Origin: Pseudomonadota bacterium
Lineage (GTDB): Bacteria > Desulfobacterota > Desulfovibrionia > Desulfovibrionales > Desulfovibrionaceae
DNA length: 64,000 bases
Reading direction: 5' to 3'
Assembly (NCBI GenBank): GCA_023438245.1
Contig: JAEXRD010000063.1
Span: 31,371-95,370, forward strand
The position numbers and the translations under genes are program-made. The notes beneath the pieces are model-generated. The model saw nothing but the letters and a program-made list of their open reading frames with translations, was not told the origin of the DNA and did not search any database. Positions 30,105-37,553 of the stretch are shown piece by piece (the stretch's first letter is position 1; the number at the start of each line of letters is the position of its first letter).

Positions 30105-31460
30105 TTGAAAAGAATACCTGTGCTGAGATGTCTGGCCGAAGCTTTTGTGGTTGTAGCGCTGGTGCTTGCGCTGCATGTTCCCGTCCGTGCCGCCGATGAC
30201 CAGCAGCCGCTCTCTCCCGGGGCCGGCTTCCACACCACACTCAAGTCCGCCGTCGTCGATCTGGTGCAGACCCATGACCGCGTCAAGGCCGCCGAGGCCG
30301 CCCTCACCGCTTCCGGGCACAACCTGGAACGCGCCAAGGGGCTCTGGTACCCGCGCGTCACCGCCCAGGTGGACGCCGGGCAGGAAGACATCGACAAGGC
30401 CGGGGCCGCCGCCACCAGCAAATACCGCAACGTGCAGACCCTGGGCGCCAACCAACTGCTGTACGACTTCGGCGGAACCTCCGGCGCGGTGTCGCAGGCC
30501 CGCGCCCAGCGCATGGAGGCCGAGGCCAAGCTGGAGCAGGTGCGCCAGGAGATCACCATGCAGGGCGTGGGAGCCTTCCTGGGCGTCGTGCGCGCCCGCG
30601 AGATGCTGCGCTACGCCGTGCGCTCCGAGGAGAACATCAAGACCCTCTCCGGCATGCAGGAGGCCCTTGTGGAGCGCGGCGTGGGCCTGTCCTACGAGGA
30701 ACTCCAGATCAAGGCCCAGCTGGCCGGAGCCCAGGCCCACCGCGTCAATTCCGAGCGCGCCCTCACCAGCGCCCGCAACAATTTCCGCTCCGTGTTCGTG
30801 GTCGACCTGACCCAGGAGCAGATCGACAGCCTCACGCTGCCCTCGCTGCCGCAGAAGGCCATGCCCGGCGACCTGGACCCGGCCATCAAGGTCGCGCTGG
30901 ACGCCAACCCCTTCCTCGTCGAGCTGAAGCACACCCTGGAGGCCCGGCAGGGCGACAAGTCCGTGCGCGAGTCGGCCATGTACCCCAAGTTCGAGGCCGT
31001 GGCCGAGGCCCAGCGCAAGGAGAACGACCAGGGCGAGCGCAGCGTCCGTACCGAGGGGCGCGCCGGCCTGCAGGTGTCCTACAACCTGTTCTCCGGCTTC
31101 CGCGACGTGGAGGGCGTGCGCGCCTCCAAGAGCGAGATATTGTCCATCCGCAAGGCCATCCTGGACCGCCGCCGCAGCATCGAGGAGCGGGTGCGCAACG
31201 CCTGGAACGACCTGACCACGCTGCGCAAGAACATTGACCTCTACACCAACCAGGCCAACATCACCTGGTCGTTCCTGGAGCTGGTGAAGAAGAAGAAGGC
31301 CCTGGGCGGCGAGGTGAACCTGCTGGACATCCTGGTGGGCGAGCGCGACTACATCAAGGCCACCAGCGACAAGGTCACGGCCGAGATCGACCACATCACC
31401 TCCGCCTACACGCTGCTCTACCAGATGGGCCAGATCTCGCCAGAAGTGGTGGAGAACTAG
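30105..31460 (+). CDS. TolC-family outer-membrane channel
   Basis: A protein of about 451 residues with a signal peptide (ending HVPVRA) and two related long helical/outer-membrane repeats typical of the OEP/TolC family (for example YDFGG and YNLFSGF, each before a coiled region). It would form the outer-membrane exit duct for the ABC and HlyD proteins encoded directly downstream. The start is uncertain. A TTG at 30105 has GGAG ten bases upstream and gives a normal signal peptide, while a GTG at 30072 would add 11 residues. A TATAAT hexamer at 30020-30025 may be the -10 of its promoter, but no matching -35 is visible. Confidence 0.87.
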   Translation: MKRIPVLRCLAEAFVVVALVLALHVPVRAADDQQPLSPGAGFHTTLKSAVVDLVQTHDRVKAAEAALTASGHNLERAKGLWYPRVTAQVDAGQEDIDKAGAAATSKYRNVQTLGANQLLYDFGGTSGAVSQARAQRMEAEAKLEQVRQEITMQGVGAFLGVVRAREMLRYAVRSEENIKTLSGMQEALVERGVGLSYEELQIKAQLAGAQAHRVNSERALTSARNNFRSVFVVDLTQEQIDSLTLPSLPQKAMPGDLDPAIKVALDANPFLVELKHTLEARQGDKSVRESAMYPKFEAVAEAQRKENDQGERSVRTEGRAGLQVSYNLFSGFRDVEGVRASKSEILSIRKAILDRRRSIEERVRNAWNDLTTLRKNIDLYTNQANITWSFLELVKKKKALGGEVNLLDILVGERDYIKATSDKVTAEIDHITSAYTLLYQMGQISPEVVEN

Positions 31461-31529
31461 CCGGTTGATGTGCGCATGGCGGGCGGGCTCCGATTCTCCT
31501 AACCGGACCAGCGAGCGCAGCGGCCAGCC

Positions 31530-33215
31530 ATGAAGGAACTCCTCCGACGCCTCTCGCTGAGACCCAGGATCGTCTGGGAGCTCATGCTTGCGTCCTTCTT
31601 CGCCAACCTCATGAGCATGGCGTCCCCCGTGTACGTCATCATGGTGCTCAACCGCTACGTCGGTTACGGCTTCGACGGCACGCTCTACACCCTCACCGCG
31701 GGCGTGCTCATCGCCTCGGCCCTGGGGTTCGGCTTCACCGAGGTGCGCACCAGGCTCGCCGGGGCCATCAGCCTGAACCCGGACCGCGAGCTGACGGAAC
31801 GCGTCCTCGCCGCGCTCTCCCGCGCCAGGCTCACCGCCCTGCAGCGCATCCCCGCGCCGCGCCAGCACGAGGCTCTGGGCCACCTGCAAACCGTGCAGAG
31901 CGCCTACGACGCCGCCAGCATCTCCAACGTGTCCGACGCGCCCTACCTGCTGCTCTACATCCTGGCCATCTTCCTCTTAAGCCCCATCCTGGCCCTGGTT
32001 ACCCTGCTGGCCATCGCGTTCACCGCGCTGTTCACCCTGGCCAACATGCGCCAGGGCGAAGATGACGCGGCGAAGGTGCGCGACGAGTCCATCGCCCAGC
32101 GCGGGCTGCTCTCCTCGGTGCTGAGCGGGGCCGAGACCGTGCGCGCCTTCCTGGGCCTGAATTTCCTGCAGAAGGCTTGGGCCGCCAGGCTCAAGGCCCA
32201 GTCCGATGTCTCCCGCGTGGCCGAGGCCAACCGCACCCGCGGCAAGAAGAAGGTGGAGACCGTGGCCGTGCTGCTGCGGGTGAGCGTCTACGCCGTGGGC
32301 GCCATGCTGGCCGTGACCGGCGACATGAACGTGGGCGCGCTCATCGGCGTCAGCATCCTGTCCGGCAAGGCGCTCATGATCAGCACCAGCTTCCTGTCCT
32401 CCTACCTGGCCATGCGCAAGGCCGACGAGGCGGGCAGGCAGCTTGGCGAGTTGCTTGCGCTGCCGCTGGAGCCGCTCTCCGGCACCGCCATGCGCCAGTA
32501 TTCCGGGCGGCTTGAGTTCGTCTCGGTCGGTTTCGCCTACGCCGGAACCACCACCCCGGTGTTCGAGAACCTGAGCATGACCATCGACCCTGGCTCCATC
32601 GTGGCGGTCACGGGCAACAACGGCTCGGGCAAGACAACGTTCTGCAAGGTCGCGGCGGGCCTTCTCGATCCCGGCCGGGGCCAGGTGCTGGCCGACGGCG
32701 TGGACCAGCGCCAGCTGGCTCCGGACTGGTGGCGCAGGCAGCTTGTGTATCTGCCCCAGGAGCCCACCTTCCTCAACGCCACCATCCGCGAGAACATCCT
32801 GCTCTCGACCATCGACCCCGAGGCCGAGGGCGTCAACGACAGGCTCAACGAGGCCATCCGCGCCGCCAGCCTGCGCCAGTTCCTCGATGTCAGCCGCACG
32901 GGCCTGGACACCGACCTCGTGGACGGCGGGCGCACGCTGCCGGTGGGCATCCGCAAGCGCGTGGCCATCGCCCGGGCGCTGATGCACCAGGGACAGCTCG
33001 TCATCTTCGACGACCCCACGGAGGGGCTGGACGCCGAAGGCATCCAGGCCGTGTACGCCATCCTCAACACCCTGGCCAAGCAGGGCTCGACCATCATCGT
33101 CTCCACCGGCGACGTGAACATCCTCAAGGCCGCCACGGTCGTCGTCGACATGAACGCCAAGCCCACGCCCGTTCTGGGAACCGTGCGCCGGGCCAAGCCG
33201 GAGGAGGAGGCCTGA
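31530..33215 (+). CDS. LapB/PrtD-like type I secretion ABC protein with degenerate ATPase motifs
   Basis: A 561-residue half-transporter. The transmembrane domain (~1-300) begins like the LapB/RTX exporters (SPVYVIMVLNRYVGYGFDGT) and lacks the N-terminal peptidase-like domain of HlyB. The nucleotide-binding domain (~335-555) has a good Walker A (GNNGSGKTT, K368) and Q-loop (LPQEP). The ABC signature LSGGQ is LPVGI (470-474). The catalytic Glu after Walker B is Asp (FDDP, D494-D495). The switch His is Thr (IIVSTGD, T526). The reading frame is intact and codon use is normal, so this is not a decaying pseudogene. It lies between tolC and hlyD-like genes and overlaps the latter by one base. Confidence 0.88.
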   Translation: MKELLRRLSLRPRIVWELMLASFFANLMSMASPVYVIMVLNRYVGYGFDGTLYTLTAGVLIASALGFGFTEVRTRLAGAISLNPDRELTERVLAALSRARLTALQRIPAPRQHEALGHLQTVQSAYDAASISNVSDAPYLLLYILAIFLLSPILALVTLLAIAFTALFTLANMRQGEDDAAKVRDESIAQRGLLSSVLSGAETVRAFLGLNFLQKAWAARLKAQSDVSRVAEANRTRGKKKVETVAVLLRVSVYAVGAMLAVTGDMNVGALIGVSILSGKALMISTSFLSSYLAMRKADEAGRQLGELLALPLEPLSGTAMRQYSGRLEFVSVGFAYAGTTTPVFENLSMTIDPGSIVAVTGNNGSGKTTFCKVAAGLLDPGRGQVLADGVDQRQLAPDWWRRQLVYLPQEPTFLNATIRENILLSTIDPEAEGVNDRLNEAIRAASLRQFLDVSRTGLDTDLVDGGRTLPVGIRKRVAIARALMHQGQLVIFDDPTEGLDAEGIQAVYAILNTLAKQGSTIIVSTGDVNILKAATVVVDMNAKPTPVLGTVRRAKPEEEA

Positions 33216-34543
33216 TGCCCGAACCCGGCTCTCCGCTCATGGACCCGCGCCAGGAAACCCGCGAGTTGGACATCCTGCTGGCGGCGCACCGCAAGTTCCT
33301 CTACCTGTGCCTGTGCCTGTTCGTGGGCGGGCTGGCCTGGTCCATGCTCTGCTCGCTGGACATCGTCAGCGAGGCCGTTGGCGAGGTCATTCCCCGCACA
33401 AAGGTCAAGAAGATCCAGCACCTGGAAGGCGGCATCGTACGCGAGATCCTGGTGCGCGAGGGCGACCACGTGAAGGCCGACCAGCCCATCATCGCGCTGG
33501 ACGCCGCCGCCGCCGATTCCAACGCCCAGGAACTGGACGTGCGCATCGCCTCGCTGCAGATCGAGACCCTGCGGCTGGAGGCCGAGTCCAAGGACCTGCC
33601 CGAGCCCGCCTTTCCGTCCGAGCTGGTGGAGCGGCACCGCGACCTGGTGGAACAGGCCCGCAATCTCTTTTCGGCCCGGCGCAAGCGCCTGCAGTCCGAT
33701 GTGGCCATGCAGGAGGGCAGGGTGCGCCAGCGTGAGCAGGACATCCGCGAGATGGCCGCCCGGCTGGACAACCTGCGCCGCAACCTTCCGCTGGTGCAGC
33801 GCCAGGTGCAGCGCAGCGAGGAACTCATCAAGGAGCGCCTGATCAAGGAAGACGAGCTGCTGGCCCGGCGCAAGGAGCTCAACAACACCATGAGCGCCAT
33901 CAACGAGAGCGGGGCCGCGCTTTCGCGCGCCAGCGCCGCGCTTTCCGCCGCGAAGGAGGAGCTGGCCCATGCCCAGGACTCCTACCGAGAGGACGTGGAG
34001 AACGAGCTGAAGAAGGTGCAGCGCGAGTACATGGAGCTCTCCCAGCGCCAGCGCAAGTTCCACGACAGCCAGGACCGCACCACCCTGCGCGCCACCGAGG
34101 AGGGCATCGTCAAGAGCCTGAGCGTGGTCAGCGTGGGCGAGGTCATCCAGCCCGGGGCCACCGTGGCCGAGATCGTGCCCGTGGGCGACAAGCTCGTCAT
34201 CGAGGCGCATCTGGCCATCCAGGACATCGGCTACGTGCACAACGGCCAGCGCGCCGTGGTCAAGCTGGCCTCGCGCGATGCCCGGCGCTTCGGCAACATC
34301 GAGGGCAAGGTCATCAACGTCAGCCCCGACGCCGTGACCCACACCACGCCTTCCGGCGTGAACACCTACTACCGCGTGCTGGTGGAAACGGAACAGGACC
34401 ATTTCTCGCGCAGCGCCAACCGCTACGACCTGTTCCCGGGCATGCGCGTCGTGGTGGGCATCCACATCGGCCAGCGTTCCGTGCTGGGCTACTTCCTCGA
34501 CCCCTTCTTCGACGCCATGAGCGCGTCCTTGCGTGAGAGATAG
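33215..34543 (+). CDS. HlyD-family periplasmic adaptor of type I secretion
   Basis: A 442-residue membrane-fusion protein: a cytoplasmic N-terminal tail, one transmembrane helix (~30-50), a lipoyl-like barrel half (KIQHLEGGIVREILVREGD), a long coiled-coil hairpin (~105-275), the second barrel half, and a C-terminal beta domain (YRVLVETE, LFPGMRVVVGIHIGQRSVL). The sequence matches the LapC/PrtE/HlyD type that links the ABC exporter to TolC. The start overlaps the ABC stop (TGATG). Three copies of a 14-bp repeat cover its stop codon. No RTX adhesin or protease gene is next to this set, so the cargo must be encoded elsewhere. Confidence 0.92.
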   Translation: MPEPGSPLMDPRQETRELDILLAAHRKFLYLCLCLFVGGLAWSMLCSLDIVSEAVGEVIPRTKVKKIQHLEGGIVREILVREGDHVKADQPIIALDAAAADSNAQELDVRIASLQIETLRLEAESKDLPEPAFPSELVERHRDLVEQARNLFSARRKRLQSDVAMQEGRVRQREQDIREMAARLDNLRRNLPLVQRQVQRSEELIKERLIKEDELLARRKELNNTMSAINESGAALSRASAALSAAKEELAHAQDSYREDVENELKKVQREYMELSQRQRKFHDSQDRTTLRATEEGIVKSLSVVSVGEVIQPGATVAEIVPVGDKLVIEAHLAIQDIGYVHNGQRAVVKLASRDARRFGNIEGKVINVSPDAVTHTTPSGVNTYYRVLVETEQDHFSRSANRYDLFPGMRVVVGIHIGQRSVLGYFLDPFFDAMSASLRER

Positions 34544-34571
34544 GGCGTGAGAGATAGGGCGTGAGAGATAG
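34531..34571. repeat. 14-bp tandem repeat across the hlyD stop codon (about 2.9 copies)
   Basis: The unit GCGTGAGAGATAGG occurs at 34531-34544, 34545-34558 and, lacking its last base, 34559-34571. The first copy contains the stop codon of the HlyD-family gene. Because 14 is not a multiple of 3, the later copies lie outside the reading frame and only lengthen the 3' untranslated region. Confidence 0.9.
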
Positions 34572-34652
34572 TCGGGAGCGCCCTGGCCTGACAGTCAGGG
34601 GCAAACGGCGAGACCCCCTTGCGGGGGCGACGTCTGAATCGGAAGGAAAATC

Positions 34653-35069
34653 CTAGGCGGGTTGATCCAGGGCCAGACCGCTCATCTTCTTGATGGAAGC
34701 GGAGAGCTTGAGGATCTCGTCCTGGGGGATCTTGCGCAGCACCTTGTTGCTGGAGCTGTCCACAATCTCCACCTGAACCTCATCGCTGTTGCCGTCCAGC
34801 AGGCGGATCTTGATCTTGGAGCCGCTGGATTCCAGCTTCTCGGCGATCTTCTTGGCGGCGTCCACGGCTTCGGTCTTGTCCGCAGCCGCGGCGATCCTGC
34901 GATTGCTGTCGTCGGCGTTCAGGAGGGCCTGGCTGGTTTCGGCCTGTGCCGACGGAGCGGCAGACTGGGCCGTGGCTGAATTCGCACTCTTGCCCGAGGC
35001 CTGGGAAGTGGCACCGGTGACAGGGGGCAACCCCTGCCTGACATCCGTGTCCGAGGGGTAGATGTTCAT
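34653..35069 (-). CDS. flaG: FlaG-family flagellar protein
   Basis: A 138-residue protein with a disordered Ser/Ala/Gln-rich N-terminal half and a C-terminal FlaG domain (~80-138). The diagnostic segment is VEIVDSSSNKVLRKIPQDE, matching the VVD..TGEVIRQIPPEE pattern of the family. FlaG influences flagellar filament length in other bacteria. No flagellin or FliD gene is next to it. A sigma-28-type promoter lies about 60-90 bases upstream, which independently supports a late flagellar role. The ATG at 35069 has GAGG about nine bases upstream. Confidence 0.88.
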   Translation of the reverse strand: MNIYPSDTDVRQGLPPVTGATSQASGKSANSATAQSAAPSAQAETSQALLNADDSNRRIAAAADKTEAVDAAKKIAEKLESSGSKIKIRLLDGNSDEVQVEIVDSSSNKVLRKIPQDEILKLSASIKKMSGLALDQPA

Positions 35070-35128
35070 GGCTATGGTCCTCGCTCGTTGTGGTTCGCAG
35101 CACGGTCGGAACCGTCCTTACGCTCACT

Positions 35129-35156
35129 GTATCGGCATTCTTGTAGCCGTTCTTTA
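35129..35156 (-). promoter_or_regulatory. Sigma-28 (FliA)-type promoter for flaG
   Basis: On the minus strand TAAA (35153-35156) is followed after 16 bases by GCCGATAC (35129-35136). The FliA consensus is TAAA, N15, GCCGATAA, so the -10 matches 7 of 8 and the spacing is one base long. It lies upstream of a late flagellar gene in the correct direction. Confidence 0.7.
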
Positions 35157-35272
35157 GGCCTGCGAAAATATCTTCTTTCACAATTCACGCTCCGAACCCA
35201 TTGTGCGGCGCGTCCCGGGATGATAAAGTCTATAAATCCAAGGACCGCAACAGAAGTATTTCGGGGGATCGC

Positions 35273-36169
35273 ATGAAACGTCTCATCGCAGCCTTGGCCA
35301 CTTTGGCCGTCTTGGTCGGCGGATACGCCCTGGCTTCGTCCTCGGAACCCACCATGCCGCCGGACGACGCCCTGCGTCTGCTCAAGGAGGGCAACGCCCG
35401 CTATGTGTCCGGGCAGCCCCTGCGCGCCAACCAGGGGCCGGAGCGCCGACTGGAGACCGTGAAGGGCGGCCAGCACCCCATCGCCACCATCATCGGCTGT
35501 TCCGACTCGCGCGCGCCGCTGGAAGTGCTCTTCGACCAGGGCGTGGGCGACATCTTCGTCATCCGCGTGGCCGGAAACCTCGCCGGCCCCAACGAAATGG
35601 GCACGGTGGAATACGGCGTGGGCCACCTGGGCACCCCGGTGCTGCTCGTGCTGGGCCACACCTCCTGCGGAGCCGTCACCGCCGCCGCGCAGAACGCCAA
35701 GGTGCACGGCCACATCACCGCGCTCATCAACCAGATCAAGCCCGCCGTGACCAAGGCCAAGTCCTGGAGCCCCGGGGCGCAGGGCGACGACCTGGTGAAC
35801 AAGGCCATCAAGGCCAATGTCTGGCTGACCATGGAGAACATCCTGCGCAAGAGCCACGAGGTGAGCGAGCGAGTGAAGAAGGGCAGGTTGCTGCTGGTGG
35901 GGGGCATCTACGACCTCGGCTCCGGCTCCATCAACTGGATGGGTTCGCACCCGGACCAGGGCAAGCTGCTGGCCGCCGGAGTGGCGAGCCACGCGGCTGC
36001 GGCCAGGCATGCCGCCCCCAAGCCCCCGGCCAAGCCCGCCGAGGCTCCGGCGGACAAGCCCGCCGAGGCCGCAGAGCCCGTGCTGCCCATGCCGCCCGAT
36101 CCCCACGCCGCCCCGGCCCCGGCAAAGTCGCCCGCACCCGCGCCCAAGGCTGGCGCCGCGCACCAGTAG
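35273..36169 (+). CDS. Exported beta-class carbonic anhydrase with Pro/Ala-rich tail
   Basis: A 298-residue enzyme for CO2/bicarbonate interconversion. A signal peptide (MKRLIAALATLAVLVGGYALA) directs it to the periplasm. The beta-CA zinc ligands are C76 (IIGCSDSR), H129 and C132 (LGHTSCGAV), and the Asp/Arg pair of CSDSR is present. After ~230 residues the fold ends. A low-complexity Ala/Pro/Lys tail of about 60 residues follows; it could be a wall-spanning or binding segment. The ATG at 35273 is chosen because the signal peptide follows immediately; the ribosome site (GGGGGA) is modest. It is divergent from flaG and ends at a strong terminator. In a CO2/bicarbonate-dependent anaerobe it may supply bicarbonate for carboxylation, which is an inference. 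Confidence 0.92.
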   Translation: MKRLIAALATLAVLVGGYALASSSEPTMPPDDALRLLKEGNARYVSGQPLRANQGPERRLETVKGGQHPIATIIGCSDSRAPLEVLFDQGVGDIFVIRVAGNLAGPNEMGTVEYGVGHLGTPVLLVLGHTSCGAVTAAAQNAKVHGHITALINQIKPAVTKAKSWSPGAQGDDLVNKAIKANVWLTMENILRKSHEVSERVKKGRLLLVGGIYDLGSGSINWMGSHPDQGKLLAAGVASHAAAARHAAPKPPAKPAEAPADKPAEAAEPVLPMPPDPHAAPAPAKSPAPAPKAGAAHQ

Positions 36170-36192
36170 CCTGCGGACTCAATACAATAGGA

Positions 36193-36223
36193 AAGGGCCA
36201 CGGAGCGATCCGTGGCCCTTTTT
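36193..36223 (+). terminator. Rho-independent terminator between carbonic anhydrase and msrAB
   Basis: A 12-bp perfect stem (AAGGGCCACGGA / TCCGTGGCCCTT) with GCGA loop and a following T run. It lies between convergent genes and has a partial A run on the left side, so it could act in both directions. Confidence 0.92.
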
Positions 36224-36242
36224 GCATTTGCCGGGTGTGCGG

Positions 36243-37253
36243 CTAGGCTTCGAAATGCGCGCGGAACGCCCCGTAGCCCTCGGCCTCAAGCTCCGCGAGC
36301 GGGATGAAGCGCAGCGCCGCCGAATTGATGCAGTAGCGCCTGCCCGTGGGGGCCGGTCCGTCCGCGAACACATGGCCCAGGTGGCTGTCGGCCTGCCTGC
36401 TGCGCACCTCGGTGCGGCGCATGAAGTGCGAATCGTCCACGCGCTCCACGATGTTCTCCGGGGCCAGAGCCTGGAAGAAGCTGGGCCAGCCGCTGCCGGA
36501 ATCGAACTTGTGGCGCGAGCTGAACAGCGGCTCGCCGGATACGACATCGACATAGATGCCCGGAGCCTTGTTTTCGGAATGCTCGCCCGTGAACGGGGCC
36601 TCGGTGCCGTTTTCCTGGGTCACGTGGAACTGCATGGGGCTGAGCTTGGCGCGCAGCTCCTCGCGCGGGGGCTTGCGCCAGGCGGATGCCGCCACGAGCT
36701 CCTGCGGCGAGGCGTCGGCCTCGGCTCCCCAGAGGCGGCGCAGGGTCTGCGCCCGGCCGCAGTTGGCCCGGTAGTGCTGGTAGCGGGTGGGATTGGTCTC
36801 GAAGAAGCGCAGGTGGTAGTCCTCGGCCTGGAAGAAGGCCGCGCGCGGCAGGATGGCGGTGGCCACGGGCGCGGGCAGGCGGCCGGAGGCGTCCAGGGCC
36901 GAGAGTGAGGCCTCGGCCACGCGGCGCTGTTCCTCGTCGTGAGCGAAGATGGCCGTGCGGTACTGCGGCCCGCGGTCGCAGAACTGGCCGCCCGCGTCCG
37001 TTGGGTCGATGCGCCGCCAGAACCACTCCACGAGGCTGGCGTAGGGCAGCACCGCCGGGTCGAACTCCACCTGCACGGCCTCGTAGTGGCCGGTGGCGCC
37101 GGTGCTGACCTTGTCGTAGGTCGCGTCCTCGGCGCTGCCGCCCGCATAGCCGCTGGCCGCGCTCAGCACACCGGGCAGCTTCAGGAAATCGGCCTCCAGG
37201 CACCAGAAGCAGCCTCCGGCGAAGGTTGCGATATTCTCGGTCGAGTGGGTCAT
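36243..37253 (-). CDS. msrAB: Fused methionine sulfoxide reductase MsrA-MsrB
   Basis: A 336-residue bifunctional repair enzyme. The MsrA half reduces Met-S-oxide, with the nucleophile in GGCFWC at C15. The MsrB half reduces Met-R-oxide ([27 protein letters not shown], nucleophile C308 in RRYCINS). The MsrB part lacks the CxxC zinc pairs seen in some family members. There is no signal peptide, so it acts in the cytoplasm. The ATG at 37253 follows AAGGAGG. The enzyme fits with SodC as an oxidative-damage defence, but the two genes are not linked. Upstream lies tRNA-Pro with its own terminator, so msrAB probably has its own promoter. Confidence 0.95.
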   Translation of the reverse strand: MTHSTENIATFAGGCFWCLEADFLKLPGVLSAASGYAGGSAEDATYDKVSTGATGHYEAVQVEFDPAVLPYASLVEWFWRRIDPTDAGGQFCDRGPQYRTAIFAHDEEQRRVAEASLSALDASGRLPAPVATAILPRAAFFQAEDYHLRFFETNPTRYQHYRANCGRAQTLRRLWGAEADASPQELVAASAWRKPPREELRAKLSPMQFHVTQENGTEAPFTGEHSENKAPGIYVDVVSGEPLFSSRHKFDSGSGWPSFFQALAPENIVERVDDSHFMRRTEVRSRQADSHLGHVFADGPAPTGRRYCINSAALRFIPLAELEAEGYGAFRAHFEA

Positions 37254-37345
37254 GGTCCCTCCTTGGACGTTGTGCACGCCGCGCAAGAGGGAATGGTAGG
37301 CCGTGCGGAGCGGTAGTCAACGCCCTGCAGGTGGATTGGGGCAAC

Positions 37346-37379
37346 GAAAAAGGGATCATCCGTTGCCGAATGATCCCTT
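37346..37379 (-). terminator. Terminator downstream of tRNA-Pro
   Basis: On the minus strand a 10-bp stem (AAGGGATCAT / ATGATCCCTT) with a ten-base loop is followed by a short T run, 11 bases past the tRNA 3' end. Confidence 0.88.
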
Positions 37380-37389
37380 GTGACGTCGG

Positions 37390-37466
37390 TGGTCGGGATG
37401 AGAGGAGTTGAACCTCCGGCCCCCTGAACCCCATTCAGGTGCGCTACCAGGCTGCGCTACATCCCG
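37390..37466 (-). tRNA. tRNA-Pro (anticodon GGG)
   Basis: A complete cloverleaf: acceptor CGGGATG/CATCCCG, D-arm GCGC...GCGC, anticodon stem CCTGA/TCAGG with loop ATGGGGT giving anticodon GGG, and T-arm GGAGG-TTCAACT-CCTCT with one mismatch-type pair. Discriminator A and CCA are encoded. Confidence 0.96.
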
Positions 37467-37553
37467 ACGTGCGAAGAGGGTGTTTATACTCGTGGGGTGC
37501 GGTTGTCAACCGAACTTGGAAAGAAAATGGCGATTGGCGCAAGTTTTTGAAAT

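Noticed and set aside
31530..33215. ABC transporter gene as a pseudogene
   Set aside because: There is no frameshift or stop, composition matches the neighbours, and start/stop coupling to the next gene is intact; only the ATPase motifs are altered.
34590..34636. Short inverted repeats (CCTGA-TCAGG; CCCCC-GGGGG) after hlyD
   Set aside because: Stems are short and have no T run. They may be part of a weak terminator but are not distinct enough to list.
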